Assembly (NCBI GenBank): GCA_015227615.1
Contig: JAALGZ010000001.1
Span: 1,984,001-2,048,000, forward strand
Direction of reading: 5' to 3'
Length of the DNA: 64,000 nt
From: Labyrinthula sp. Ha
Taxonomy: Eukaryota > Sar > Bigyra > Labyrinthulida > Labyrinthulaceae
The stretch's first letter is position 1. Every line of letters starts with the position of its first letter. A program made the translations under genes and the position numbers. The notes beneath the pieces are model-generated. The model saw only the letters and a program-made list of their open reading frames with translations, searched no databases and was not told the DNA's origin. Positions 11,052 through 21,314 of this stretch are shown piece by piece.

Positions 11052-14000
11052 ATGACTCTTTCCAGTTACTACACTCAAAAAAGATTTGAGGCTACCTCTT
11101 TTATCGTAAGAAGACCTTGTTTATGCTACTGGGGGGCCTGGATGTTTCTCCTTGTGATCGCTGGAGTGGCTGGAAGCTCTGGTTGGTTTGAGACAGTAGA
11201 TTTTACAGGATATGATTTTGATATTCCTGACAGTTCTGCATCAAAAGATGAGGATGCATATGACTTAGCAGTGCAAGCAAGTGACTCAAGCCAGCTTCCT
11301 CAACCCTTTCGTTCTCAACCTGTGTTCCTTACCTTGGTATCTATTATCTACGAATGGAGTGATGATGCGGAGGAAGAAGATATCTTCACCGCTGAAAACA
11401 TCAGGGATATTTGTTTGTTTGAGTCCATATATCTTGGAACTGAAGACTTTAGAAAATTTTGCATTACAGGAGATGCGCAGGGAGCGCAAACAGTTTGTTC
11501 TCCTCAGATTCTCTCCATGGTTTCACTTAACTTCTATAGCTTAGATAGCTTTCAATCAGAAGAAACCCGTTGTCCACTTTTGGAAGATGGAGAGGTCCTG
11601 GATATTCGTGATTCAATGTTAAACTCATCCTCCACTCTTTCGTTCTTTGATAGAAGTGTAACTGCTGTTGACATAGTAGATGCAGTGTCACCAAGGACAA
11701 AGTCTGCCTTCATTGCAGGTGGACCACTTGGAAGTGATACCACTGGCGATGAAAATTTAGAGTTTAATAGAATCCCATCGACAAGCGCAGACAGCTTAGG
11801 AAAACAGGTAGAAATATATGGCGAGTACTTAAGTTCACTTCGTTCAGCGATGGAGGAATATACAACTTTCCAAAGTTCCTTTTTTCGATCTGGATACTTT
11901 GGAGATCTAAAGTTTGGTGCAGATAATCAGCTCAAGGTGCGGTATATAAACGCGCAATTTGAGGGTGATGAACTTGGGGCTATTGTGGGAGCTGATTTAA
12001 CACTTCTTGGATTTGCCATTCTCTTAGTTGGAGGATTCATCTTCCTGCATATTGGTTCAATCTTTATTACTGTTTCTACACTAGTGTCCGTACTAATGAG
12101 CATTCCGCTTGGGCTATTTCTTCAAATTGGTGTCATCCGCCTTGAATACTTCACCGTAATTAGTTTTACAGCTATGTTTCTGATCCTTGGAATTGGCGTG
12201 GATAACATCTTTATATTCTTTGATCAACTGGAGCAAGCTAAACTTCTTGTACAACCAAATGAAGAAGAGAAACAAGACTTGAATAAAGAGGACCCTCCTG
12301 TTGCTCCAGGGAAGACGCTATCTGCTTCGGACACACTATTTGCTAAGAGATTAGATCATGCACTTGGCCAAGCTGCTGAAAGTGTGTTTGTAACAACGCT
12401 GACAACAGCAGGGGCCTTCTTTGCAGCTTCCTTTTATCCTTTGGCACCAATAGCTGAATTCGCGATTTATGCTGGGCTAGTAGTTGTTGCAAATTTTCTT
12501 ATGTTATTCTTGGTGTACCCCAGTACGGCCGTGATTCATGAACAGTACACTAAAAGCAAGTTCTGCTGTTGCATTAATAAAAATTATATTGCTGATGTCT
12601 GTGAAAATGCACTTGTTTCTGAGGCTCAGCTCAAGGAGAATGAGGATCAATCCGAAGTTGTGGAAGTTGACACTTGGGAATCAAGATTTGTTAACAATAT
12701 GTACTTGCCACTGATGCAACAAAAACTAGCCCCTTGGTTTTCCATTGGGTTTCAAATAATCTTACTTGCGATTTTTCTCGGTAGCGCTTCGCAGCTAGAG
12801 GTACCTACACAGGTGGAAGGAAACTTTTCTCCAGGGCATATGTTTCGAAATATTAGAGACGATAGCTCCAAACTTTTCGCAGGAGCAGCGGAAGAGGAGT
12901 TTTTGGACTTTCAATACACCTTTGGGATTAAGGGTATAGATAGGGACGGGTTTAGTCGGTGGGAGCCTAATGGGTATAGAGGAACCCCAGTATTTGATGA
13001 ACAGTTTTCTATAGTTTCATCTGAGGCACAAGAGCACATATTGTTTGTTTGTGATGCACTTAGAAACTTGGTTTGTATTAAAGAAGGGGAGTATGAGCCA
13101 CTTGTGTCGTGCCAGTTTCCAAACTCGGATTTAGCAGTGGTACCTGGAAGTGTAGACTGTGTGTTGGAGGATTTCTATGTATTTTTCCAACAAGAAAATA
13201 ATATTCCAACAATAGAAGATGCCATAGAACAAGCTATGGAACTGGGTGACAACGATCCGTTTGCGTTTACTACCTTATTGCAGAGCTTTGTATCCTCCGG
13301 AAGAGTAAACGACGTTCTCGGATTCTTTGATGGCAGGCTTGGTTTCCTCACCTTAAAGTATAAAGCAACTCTTAAAGTTGATAGACCAGTCTCAGAGGTT
13401 AATCCTTATCTAGATTTTATTTTCGCTTTTGAGGATGAGGTAAGAAGTTTGGCCCCTTTGCAATTAAAAACCACTTTTCAAACCAGTCAAGCGAGACAAG
13501 ATGCCGTAACTTCAGAAGCAATTATAGAAGGATTATTCCAAGGCATGATTATTGCGTTTTCGATTGCAATAGTTGCCCTAGTGGTGACAACTGACAACTA
13601 TATATTAGGGTCGTTTGCTTTTCTCACTATTGCCATTATTGTTTGCTCTATTTTGGGGACTGTGCAACTTGTTGGATGGACTCTTGGACAGTACGAAGCT
13701 ATAGCCATTATTGTGAGTATAGGTCTCTCTGTTGATTATTCTGTCCATTTAAGTGTTCAGTATAATAGTGCTGGAGCTGAGGGTAAAGAAACAAGAGAAG
13801 AAAGGTTTGAGTTCGCAGCTAGTCGAATGGGTCCTAGTGTAATTACAGGGTTTGTTACCACCGCAGCAGCAATATCGGTATTACTTGCTTCACAAGCCGC
13901 ATTCTTTGCTAGATTGGGTGCTTTGATTATAATGACTGTGATATACAGTATTGCTGCATCATTTTTCTTTTTCTTACCAATGACGAAAGTACTTGGTCCA

Positions 14001-14057
14001 CAAGGAAATAGTGGGAAGATTTCTCTGCTCCTTGCAAAGTTGTTTAAGAAACAGTAA
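11052..14057 (+). CDS. Patched/NPC1-type RND protein with sterol-sensing domain
   Basis: This single-exon gene encodes 1,001 residues with the two-fold RND layout. A first membrane helix lies near residues 24-42, followed by a large extracytosolic loop. A sterol-sensing block of five helices spans about 308-490 and includes GIGVDNIFIFFDQ. A second large loop follows, then a second helix bundle (about 826-985) with GLSVDYSVHLSVQYN. Both GxxxD motifs are present, which in this superfamily carry the Asp needed for ion-coupled transport. Length and order fit Patched-related and nematode PTR-like proteins better than NPC1, whose N-terminal cholesterol-binding domain is missing. Substrate is unknown, most likely a sterol or other lipid at the plasma or an internal membrane. 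The gene converges on RPF2, with 152 bp between stop codons. Confidence 0.92.
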   Translation: MTLSSYYTQKRFEATSFIVRRPCLCYWGAWMFLLVIAGVAGSSGWFETVDFTGYDFDIPDSSASKDEDAYDLAVQASDSSQLPQPFRSQPVFLTLVSIIYEWSDDAEEEDIFTAENIRDICLFESIYLGTEDFRKFCITGDAQGAQTVCSPQILSMVSLNFYSLDSFQSEETRCPLLEDGEVLDIRDSMLNSSSTLSFFDRSVTAVDIVDAVSPRTKSAFIAGGPLGSDTTGDENLEFNRIPSTSADSLGKQVEIYGEYLSSLRSAMEEYTTFQSSFFRSGYFGDLKFGADNQLKVRYINAQFEGDELGAIVGADLTLLGFAILLVGGFIFLHIGSIFITVSTLVSVLMSIPLGLFLQIGVIRLEYFTVISFTAMFLILGIGVDNIFIFFDQLEQAKLLVQPNEEEKQDLNKEDPPVAPGKTLSASDTLFAKRLDHALGQAAESVFVTTLTTAGAFFAASFYPLAPIAEFAIYAGLVVVANFLMLFLVYPSTAVIHEQYTKSKFCCCINKNYIADVCENALVSEAQLKENEDQSEVVEVDTWESRFVNNMYLPLMQQKLAPWFSIGFQIILLAIFLGSASQLEVPTQVEGNFSPGHMFRNIRDDSSKLFAGAAEEEFLDFQYTFGIKGIDRDGFSRWEPNGYRGTPVFDEQFSIVSSEAQEHILFVCDALRNLVCIKEGEYEPLVSCQFPNSDLAVVPGSVDCVLEDFYVFFQQENNIPTIEDAIEQAMELGDNDPFAFTTLLQSFVSSGRVNDVLGFFDGRLGFLTLKYKATLKVDRPVSEVNPYLDFIFAFEDEVRSLAPLQLKTTFQTSQARQDAVTSEAIIEGLFQGMIIAFSIAIVALVVTTDNYILGSFAFLTIAIIVCSILGTVQLVGWTLGQYEAIAIIVSIGLSVDYSVHLSVQYNSAGAEGKETREERFEFAASRMGPSVITGFVTTAAAISVLLASQAAFFARLGALIIMTVIYSIAASFFFFLPMTKVLGPQGNSGKISLLLAKLFKKQ

Positions 14058-14209
14058 TCAATGGTTGCTTACTATTAAATTGTCAAGTAAATTCAATTCA
14101 TGGGCTACATTCTCATTCCTGCTACTTTATAAATGACGAATCTAAAACTCATAAAAGAAAAAAAGCTGAGTATAAGGAAATAGAAACAAGAAGGGTTATG
14201 AAATCAACC

Positions 14210-15172
14210 TTATTCAATACCTAGTTTTTTCTTATCTGAGCTTCTATGATAATACTTCTTTCCTTCAGTATTCATATGAATTTGGCCAACAGTGCTTAGC
14301 ATCTTATCCTTCTTCATGTTCTTTATCTTAGCCTTTCCTGGTTTCTCACTTTGTTTCAGTGCAACCTCCATTAAACTTGGAGCAGCAGTTTTCTTTCTTC
14401 TTAACGATAAATCAAACCTTGGTCCCATTTCTATCAACTGAGTTCTAGGAACTTTTACCTCCATTAACTCTTTTACTAATTTCACATCTTTCAAGTGATG
14501 ATTCGTTGTCAGCTTCTTCATCTTTTGTATCCGTTTAAACCCAACCACATAACTTCTGAATTTAATTGTTCGTTTAATGGATTCATCAGAAGTTTTTTCT
14601 GGAAAAGTTAAAACAATAACATGATCTATCATAGCCAAGTCTAATTCAGTGACCAGGACACCTTTAAAGAAATCAAGAAAGAACAGTTTAAGGTTTCTCA
14701 TCTCAAGGCTTTCTTCCCAGCCAAGGCCTTGAAATATTATACATGTTGGAGTATCTGTTGCCTTAACGGTTTTATTTTCTTTTACAAACGATTGAAGACT
14801 CCTGAAATTAAAAACACCAAATTCAAACATGTCCAATATTTGATTATCAAAGGTTCTCCCAAGTACTAAGTTATTTGGGCGCTTCTTGTTGCTTGAAGTA
14901 AAAGCAAAGAGTCCAGCATCATTTTTTTGACAGAGAAACTGGATCTTTGTTTCATCATCAAAAGGAAATATCTCATTTTTCTTTGAAAAAAGTTTCGATG
15001 TTGTGTTCTTAAGTTTATGGAGATCCTGTAAAAGCTGTTTTCCTTGATCACCAGATCTTTGTCCTCGAATAAGAAGAAGCGACTTATGAGTCTCAATGAC
15101 CTTTGGAAGCAATGCTTTTTCACGACGAATTACGTGTCCTTTCCTTTTCTTCCCATTCGATAGTTGCACCAT
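14210..15172 (-). CDS. RPF2: Ribosome biogenesis factor RPF2 (Brix domain)
   Basis: This single-exon gene encodes 320 residues, close to the usual size for RPF2 (about 306-345). The N-terminus, KALLPKVIETHKSLLLIRGQ, and the next segment, LLQDLHKLKNTTSKLFSKKN, are typical of the family. The Brix domain continues through FLCQKNDAGLFAFTSSNKKRPNN and FEFGVFNFRSLQSF to the conserved GWEESLEMRNLKLFFLDFF. The tail is lysine-rich, fitting a nucleolar RNA-binding protein. In yeast and animals RPF2 works with RRS1 to bring 5S rRNA and the uL5/uL18 proteins into the pre-60S particle. The ATG at 15172 is in frame with the first conserved residues, and no better upstream start is seen. Confidence 0.95.
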   Translation of the reverse strand: MVQLSNGKKRKGHVIRREKALLPKVIETHKSLLLIRGQRSGDQGKQLLQDLHKLKNTTSKLFSKKNEIFPFDDETKIQFLCQKNDAGLFAFTSSNKKRPNNLVLGRTFDNQILDMFEFGVFNFRSLQSFVKENKTVKATDTPTCIIFQGLGWEESLEMRNLKLFFLDFFKGVLVTELDLAMIDHVIVLTFPEKTSDESIKRTIKFRSYVVGFKRIQKMKKLTTNHHLKDVKLVKELMEVKVPRTQLIEMGPRFDLSLRRKKTAAPSLMEVALKQSEKPGKAKIKNMKKDKMLSTVGQIHMNTEGKKYYHRSSDKKKLGIE

Positions 15173-18100
15173 TATTTATGGTTATCTCTTGTCTTTGTGT
15201 TCTAATTGGAGAATTACAATCATTCTCATATTTGGGAAATATCTTGTTTCGTTACTCGCAGACAAGTAAGGGATCAATCCAAGACATAAAAACCTAGAGG
15301 TTTAAGGAGGAATTCAAAATCGGGTACTTGGCACCAAATTCTAATACACAAAGGGTAAACTCAAACCCAATAAAATTTCTATCACGGTTTCTTTGATTTA
15401 GTTTCCTACAGACATGTTAGTCGTCCATGTAGGAAGAAGTGCCTAATGCCACTATGAAATCAAATCTAACCTTATAATGCTTTGTAGAGATGAAGAAAAC
15501 TAGTGGCCATGATTATTTGTTAGTCATCAAATTTTTAATAGTGTATAATGCTTAATCTAAGTTAGAAAAGCTGTTAAGATAATAGTTCTTCTCCTGACTT
15601 TATACTGCAAACCTAGAAGAATAGAAAGTTGCTGACAATTGATTCAGCCGATTGAATTACTTATTAGTGTATAATAAAAAAAATAATCTTTTCTCTCAGC
15701 ATAGAAGTGCAAATTCTCTTCAGACCAATTACAGTTTGGCTTGTGGACATGAAAGTTTTCCTTTTTGCGAAATTACTTCATGAAAACCCCATGTTATTTT
15801 AGTTTATTCTTGTAAAAAGAATAGATATCTTAGCATGTTTATGAGAATAGAACCTCATCATTTTCATATTACTATTATTCTTAAACAATATAAATGTGTT
15901 TTAACATCCGCCTTTTCTAATATTAATGTTTTACCAAGTGTTATTCAAATTTTTCTAGATAAGCATTATTCAGGTTTAATCGGCTCAGACTATTTCTTCT
16001 ATCATTTTATGTATTATTCTAACTTTTTCTTTTTTTAACACTATTCTTCTGTTGGTTAAAGGCCGCATTATATTTATATGTGCAAATCGGTAGCTCATAG
16101 TTAGCCTTTTCTTACTGCGTTGTAGTTATATTGTTAATATATTATTTTCTTTGTTCTGCAACATAATATGTCAGCACTCCTATCCGCCCATTTGCAAGGA
16201 CAACGTCACTATGATTACTTTGATTCTAATAACTCTTCCTCCAACCATCTAACTATAAATCGGTGTGGTTTAAATGTTGATACAACTTCTAGCTAGACAA
16301 GGTACCCAGTCATCTCCCGTTTTTTTTTCTCTCTGAAAGTCTTGATTGTAAGCATAGATAAAATTGCTGTTTCACATGATTTCAAGAAGGTTCCCATTTA
16401 TTCTACGAGATTATAGAGCTAAGAAACGACAGATTATCGGAGTATAAATCAAAAAGGTTTCTGTTTCAATATCTAAGACTGTGTTGAAATTAATAAATTC
16501 TCAAACCTTTTATCTGTGTTTTGAGAAAATATTTCCTATAATTTGTTTTGATATAGAACCTATGCTTTCGAATTACCACCTTTCAACCTTTTCTTTTCTT
16601 GAGATATAGAACTTTGAAGCTACAAATATTAGGCATGGGTGTTTTCATTCTTTCTCTTGATTTGCTTTAGACTGAATTATCAGTTGTTTGGTTCCATTAC
16701 TCAGTCTTGAATAAGTTCTTGCTGTATACTTATATACGAAGTGCCATTCAATACATATTTCTAGCATTTCGCCAATGAAGTTAGGATATATTCTAAGTGT
16801 TAAAGATGTTACTACGGTAAATCTTAAAGTTTTTCTACTTGTACTAACATTCCTTGAATGGGCAAAAATTCTGCATAGTTGACTCAAGACTTTTTTCTTT
16901 AGCCCCCTGTGTTCTGTTATGCGGGAGATAAAGTGTCAGTCTCGAAACTAAGTTTTGAGATGTGTTGGAATAGTTAAACCAGATCGTTTTACTTGAGATA
17001 TTTGTTTTATTAATGCAACGCCAGCTACACTAGCCAATAATTATTCTTTTCTAGTTAGTTGCTGATATTATGTTGCACTATAATATTCCCAACTCTAATT
17101 GTTGTTTCTTCACCATATTTATAGTGAATACCACTGACAGCATAAATAAAACACATAAGTCCTCATATGCATCAGCTACAGAGAAAAATAAGTTTCAACA
17201 TATGATTAAAAGTAAGAATGAGCTGATTGATAAATAACTTTTCTTCGATGGATTCCTACAGTTGATCCTGAAATTGAATAGAAGATCTTATACGTACTCG
17301 AGGTGACTTCTTTTCATTCACCGCTATCATTTTTGCCCGCGAGTTAATACTTGCTCTTTTCCTGGTATTGTTTGCATAATCATCTTTGTGATTATATATG
17401 AACCTTAATATGCATATGTTAATAGAAAGGTTTGGTAGTTAAAGTACTAATGGTTCCATAGTGAGGGTTTTCCCTATAGTTTGTCTCTTCGGTATTCAAG
17501 TCTTAACAATAGAATAAGTAAATCTCAAAAAGAAGTGATCAATAGGCCAAGAGAGCGAGAAACCTTTGATAAAAAATAAGGCATCTGGCATAGAACAGAA
17601 AAAAGGAACGGAGACAATCTTATAGTACGAAATAACTATTTAGTTCATTCTAGTCTTAAATCTACTAAAGGGTTTGTGTATTCATACAAAAAGAATACAA
17701 TCCAACCCGGTGAGTTAATTCTTACCTTAATAAATTTTGTAAAGAGCCAACAGCTCTGTAAATTACGTATATTCCAAGGGGTTTAACCTTACGTACAATT
17801 ACTGCATCAAAAGCCGAATATCCCAAGTAAGAAAACCATACGGATTGATCGAGTTTCTATTCTCATGAAGTAAAGGCACCGAGTTACATGAACTTCATCA
17901 GCCACACACCTGCTAGTAAAGATGCCAACTCATTGCTAGCTATTCAGCTCAATTTTTTCACCTTTTCTGTAGGATATGTATAGTACCAGTTATTGGATCC
18001 TATTGAAACCAAAAGAAAACTAGCTAAGGGATTGATTTTATGAAATAGTCTTGCTACTTCTGACTTAGTTAGGTTATCAGGTGTCATTAATTCGTCAACA

Positions 18101-18301
18101 TTAAAGTCGAAGAGGAACAGTTTGCCATTCCTTTAACAAATCATGTTCAAAATATAAAGATCAGGCGTCACAGTCATTTGCACATTGTTCTGCTCATATC
18201 TTTTTTTTTAGAACCAACTTAGACTCCGCGCGAAGAAAGCCAAATAATCCAATGGCAAAATATTAATGACAGCCATTAAACAATTTAAGAGTTAATGTAA
18301 A
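15173..18301. other. Gene-poor AT-rich region
   Basis: About 3.1 kb separate the RPF2 start from the stop of the next minus-strand gene. Open frames of 64-80 codons occur (for example 15835-16038 plus and 16645-16887 minus), but none has a recognisable motif, and composition is uniformly AT-rich. I found no RNA gene, no long direct repeat and no sign of an inserted element. Confidence 0.45.
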
Positions 18302-19216
18302 CTAATTCCAGTTTCTTCTGCTAGCGTTTATTCTCCTTCTAGTATTTTCATTGACTTTTCTTGAACTACGGGATTTAAAATGTTTAGATCCACCCTCTTC
18401 TCCTTTTTTTTCTGTATTTAAAGTTTGTTCAATTGCTTCTCGTAGTTTTCTTCTGTCTTCTCTTATTTCCTGAACAGTTTTAATACCCACTGCAACAAAT
18501 AAGAGAAAAAGAAAAACATAAACTCCGCTCACACTAAATATAAATTCATCACCCGCTACCTTTGGACCCCTTGTTGCTCGATGAAGTCCATCAGGAGAAT
18601 AGAACTGGGATACAAACCAAGGATCATTCCTTTCAACAAGCAAACACTTAAATCTATCTCCAATTGTTGAGTTAACAAAGGTTTCTGCTTGAAATATAGC
18701 GGTTTCGTTATCCTCTGCGCATGTAGAAAACTCACACCGTACTTCAGTATTATTCACGCTTGTTTGAAAATCGTTAGAAATTAACGTCTCTGTTACCAAC
18801 TGTCTATCTTCAATAAAACGGGCAATGATAGAAACGCATTTTCCTACATCTGTTTCTACAGGACAAGTAATGTTTGTAATGGACCCTTCATCGACTGTAC
18901 AGGTAACAGTTCTGTTGTTCAACATTACACCAGGGATAACATAGACTATAAGAAAAGCAACAGAACCAAGGAAATAAAGAATAGTAAATATTTCAAGTTT
19001 TCTTTTTGAAGCCCTTTGTGTGTATGTGAGTTTTTTTTCTGCTTCTTTTTCTTCTAGAAGTTTTTGGAATCTGGACGAACGGAAAAGATCTGCCCCTTGA
19101 GCAGCTGCGAAGGACATGCTTAAGTTAAGTGATTGTTTTGCATCAGCCATAGAGTTTCCAAGGAGAGAACCACCAAAAATAGACGCATTGAAACTTCCGT
19201 TCGTGAGATCGTTCAT
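18302..19216 (-). CDS. Two-membrane-segment glycoprotein, BK-channel-beta-like topology
   Basis: This 304-residue protein is of unassigned family. The first ~75 residues look cytosolic and end in a charged helix. Helix TM1 is about residues 77-99 (FTILYFLGSVAFLIVYVIPG) and TM2 about 226-247 (FIFSVSGVYVFLFLLFVAVG). The ~125-residue loop between them has six cysteines and five N-glycosylation sequons (NRT, NIT, NNT, NET, NST), as expected for a disulfide-bonded extracellular domain. The C-terminus is cytosolic, charged and Arg/Lys-rich. Topology, size and Cys-rich loop resemble BK channel beta subunits, but I see no diagnostic motif, so this is an analogy only. It could be a channel accessory subunit or another protist two-TM surface protein. 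The start at 19216 is the first ATG of the frame. Confidence 0.8.
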   Translation of the reverse strand: MNDLTNGSFNASIFGGSLLGNSMADAKQSLNLSMSFAAAQGADLFRSSRFQKLLEEKEAEKKLTYTQRASKRKLEIFTILYFLGSVAFLIVYVIPGVMLNNRTVTCTVDEGSITNITCPVETDVGKCVSIIARFIEDRQLVTETLISNDFQTSVNNTEVRCEFSTCAEDNETAIFQAETFVNSTIGDRFKCLLVERNDPWFVSQFYSPDGLHRATRGPKVAGDEFIFSVSGVYVFLFLLFVAVGIKTVQEIREDRRKLREAIEQTLNTEKKGEEGGSKHFKSRSSRKVNENTRRRINASRRNWN

Positions 19217-19634
19217 ATTGTTCCCACCTTGGCCCTAAGGAGTTAATATAAGAAAAGTATATATACGTCTTCCGCTATTGTCATGACTCCACCAAGTTCA
19301 TATGCCTCATCAACTTCTTCCCTGTGAAGCCAAAAACCGTTCTCAAAAGGAGTCGTCATCTCTTAATGAGTTATTTTGTTAGGTTTTACTTCTTCTCTTC
19401 GAATTGATTTCGATGGCGGGAACAAATAGAGTCGGTACAATATTAAAAAATACTTTCGGGCATAGGAATACAAAAGTAGGAAGTACCGGCCCAACAGAAA
19501 ATTATTGAAGGGTTCACTCTAATGACTAGTCTTATAGTTACTTGGTAACGTAAGTATAAACAAAGCAATGAATATTTATTCTAAATTCTATATATTGTAC
19601 AACATAAATACTGACGAATATATTCTAACCACAC
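19217..19634. other. Short intergenic spacer
   Basis: These 418 bp lie between two minus-strand genes and should hold the promoter of the two-TM glycoprotein gene (right of 19216) and the 3' untranslated region of the CNB-RGS gene (left of 19635). No other feature is visible. Confidence 0.5.
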
Positions 19635-21314
19635 CTAAATATATACATGTAACTCCTGTAACATGTTCTTAAACTCATCAGAAGCCTTGTATCTGTTAAA
19701 GCTATCATGTTCCAGTAAGCTTACAATCTCAGCGTTAGCTTCATCAAAGATCCCTGGTCGGTAGTTCCCCGCATTAATATCACTGATAACTTTATTACGA
19801 ATCTTCGAAGGAAGATTTATTTCTTGCTTGGACCCGGGTTTCACAAAAGTTTCATAAATCTCAACCACAAGTTGCCTTATCTCATTTCTTTTACGATTCA
19901 TCACTGCAGCCACATCAATCCCGAGAGCTGTCAAAACCGCCTTTGACACTTCTCTCTTACCCAAGCGATGCAACTTCCTTACAGCAATCCAAAAATCAAC
20001 ATTCTCCTCAGCAAGTTGTTCTTCACAAAACCTTAAAAAAGACTTATTCGCTTGTGTGTGTTGTAAAACATGCTCAATGGGTACCCTAGAACCTAAAATC
20101 TTCAAAGCAAACTCTGCTGCAACTGATGGTTCTCTGGACAATACTGTTCGGACGCTCTGAAAAGGAATCTTTAAGCAGCAACAAACTTTGTCAGCTGGTA
20201 CAAAAACAGTGGCTGAAGAGGCCTTTCCTCCTATTAAAGCTACTTCCCCAAAATATCCCTCTGTCAACTCTCGAATTACTTTACCGTTAACAGAAACTTG
20301 AGCAGATCCTTTTGTGATAACAAATATAAACTCTGGAGGAGATTTTCCTTCTTCTATGATACGGTATCCATCATCCCCACCAAAAAATATCTCTGGAATA
20401 GCAGATAATCCAATTAGTTGTCTGGAGCTCAAAGATAAAGAAGCAAAGACAGGAGCAGACTTCTCTAGTTGTTTATCCCTGGCAAATGTTTCGAAAGTTC
20501 CAACAAGTTTATTTTGCGGTAGCGCGTTTAATAGCCGGAGAAAAGAAGGTTTATCTAAGCTGAAAATTGCACACTTTGTTAAGCTCACGATTGATGCTGA
20601 TCGTTCTGTTTTTGAAATAATGCTGCTGTCACCGAAATGCTGCCCTGCGCCTAGTCGAGAAACTTCCACTTGATACCCAAACTCATTCTCCATCACGACA
20701 ACGAGTTCACCTGCATGAACCAAATAAAATTTATTTGCTTTCTCGCCTTGCTTAAATATAACTTCGTGAGGTTTCACGACAGAAAATTCAAACTTGGGTA
20801 AAAGCTTTCTAAAGGTTTCTCTAGGAATGTTTTGAAGAAGATCGATCCTCCGAAGCGAATCCTCAAAAAGGAAGAGACAGACTAGTCTGACCCTCTCTCT
20901 GATAGGTTTCATGTATTTATTTTGAGCGTGTTTTTCGTAATTTTGTTTTGAAAGAGACAAAAGTAAAACTTCATCTGAAGAAGCAAAACAACTTGCAGTT
21001 CGGGTAATGTCATAAACAAGACCAAACTCACCAAACATATCCTGTTCAAAGAGTTTTCCTTCCTTTTCTCTATTTCCTCTATCATCCAAAACCTCAAAGT
21101 CTACTACACCTTTAGCAATTATAAAAAGAGAAGACGCCACATCACCTTGTCGGACAATAGTTTCGTTCTTTCGGAAATTGACCAGATCGAATACCTCAGC
21201 TACTTTATATACACTATTCTTCTTTTCCTTATTAAATAAAGTTGTAGCAAGAAGGTATTTGACAACCAACTGCTTTTCTATTGTAGTAGGCGGTTTCGCT
21301 GGTGTGTTTCCCAT
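19635..21314 (-). CDS. Triple cyclic-nucleotide-binding protein with C-terminal RGS domain
   Basis: The single-exon product has 559 residues. It starts MGNTPAKPP, with Gly2 and Ala6 fitting N-myristoylation, so membrane association is plausible. Three CNB domains follow at about 35-130, 155-265 and 285-395. Their phosphate-binding cassettes differ: FGEFGLVYDITRTAS keeps the Glu and Arg expected for cyclic nucleotide binding, FGDSSIISKTERSAS has Asp for Glu, and FGEVALIGGKASSAT has Ser in place of Arg. An RGS domain at about 415-555 carries SFLRFCEEQLAEENVDFWIA, EIYETFVKPGSKQEINL and LLEHDSFNRYKASDEF. RGS domains speed GTP hydrolysis by G-alpha subunits. The fusion suggests a cyclic nucleotide input controlling, or being localised with, heterotrimeric G-protein shut-off. 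Domain calls are strong; ligand, target and regulation are inferred. Confidence 0.93.
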   Translation of the reverse strand: MGNTPAKPPTTIEKQLVVKYLLATTLFNKEKKNSVYKVAEVFDLVNFRKNETIVRQGDVASSLFIIAKGVVDFEVLDDRGNREKEGKLFEQDMFGEFGLVYDITRTASCFASSDEVLLLSLSKQNYEKHAQNKYMKPIRERVRLVCLFLFEDSLRRIDLLQNIPRETFRKLLPKFEFSVVKPHEVIFKQGEKANKFYLVHAGELVVVMENEFGYQVEVSRLGAGQHFGDSSIISKTERSASIVSLTKCAIFSLDKPSFLRLLNALPQNKLVGTFETFARDKQLEKSAPVFASLSLSSRQLIGLSAIPEIFFGGDDGYRIIEEGKSPPEFIFVITKGSAQVSVNGKVIRELTEGYFGEVALIGGKASSATVFVPADKVCCCLKIPFQSVRTVLSREPSVAAEFALKILGSRVPIEHVLQHTQANKSFLRFCEEQLAEENVDFWIAVRKLHRLGKREVSKAVLTALGIDVAAVMNRKRNEIRQLVVEIYETFVKPGSKQEINLPSKIRNKVISDINAGNYRPGIFDEANAEIVSLLEHDSFNRYKASDEFKNMLQELHVYI

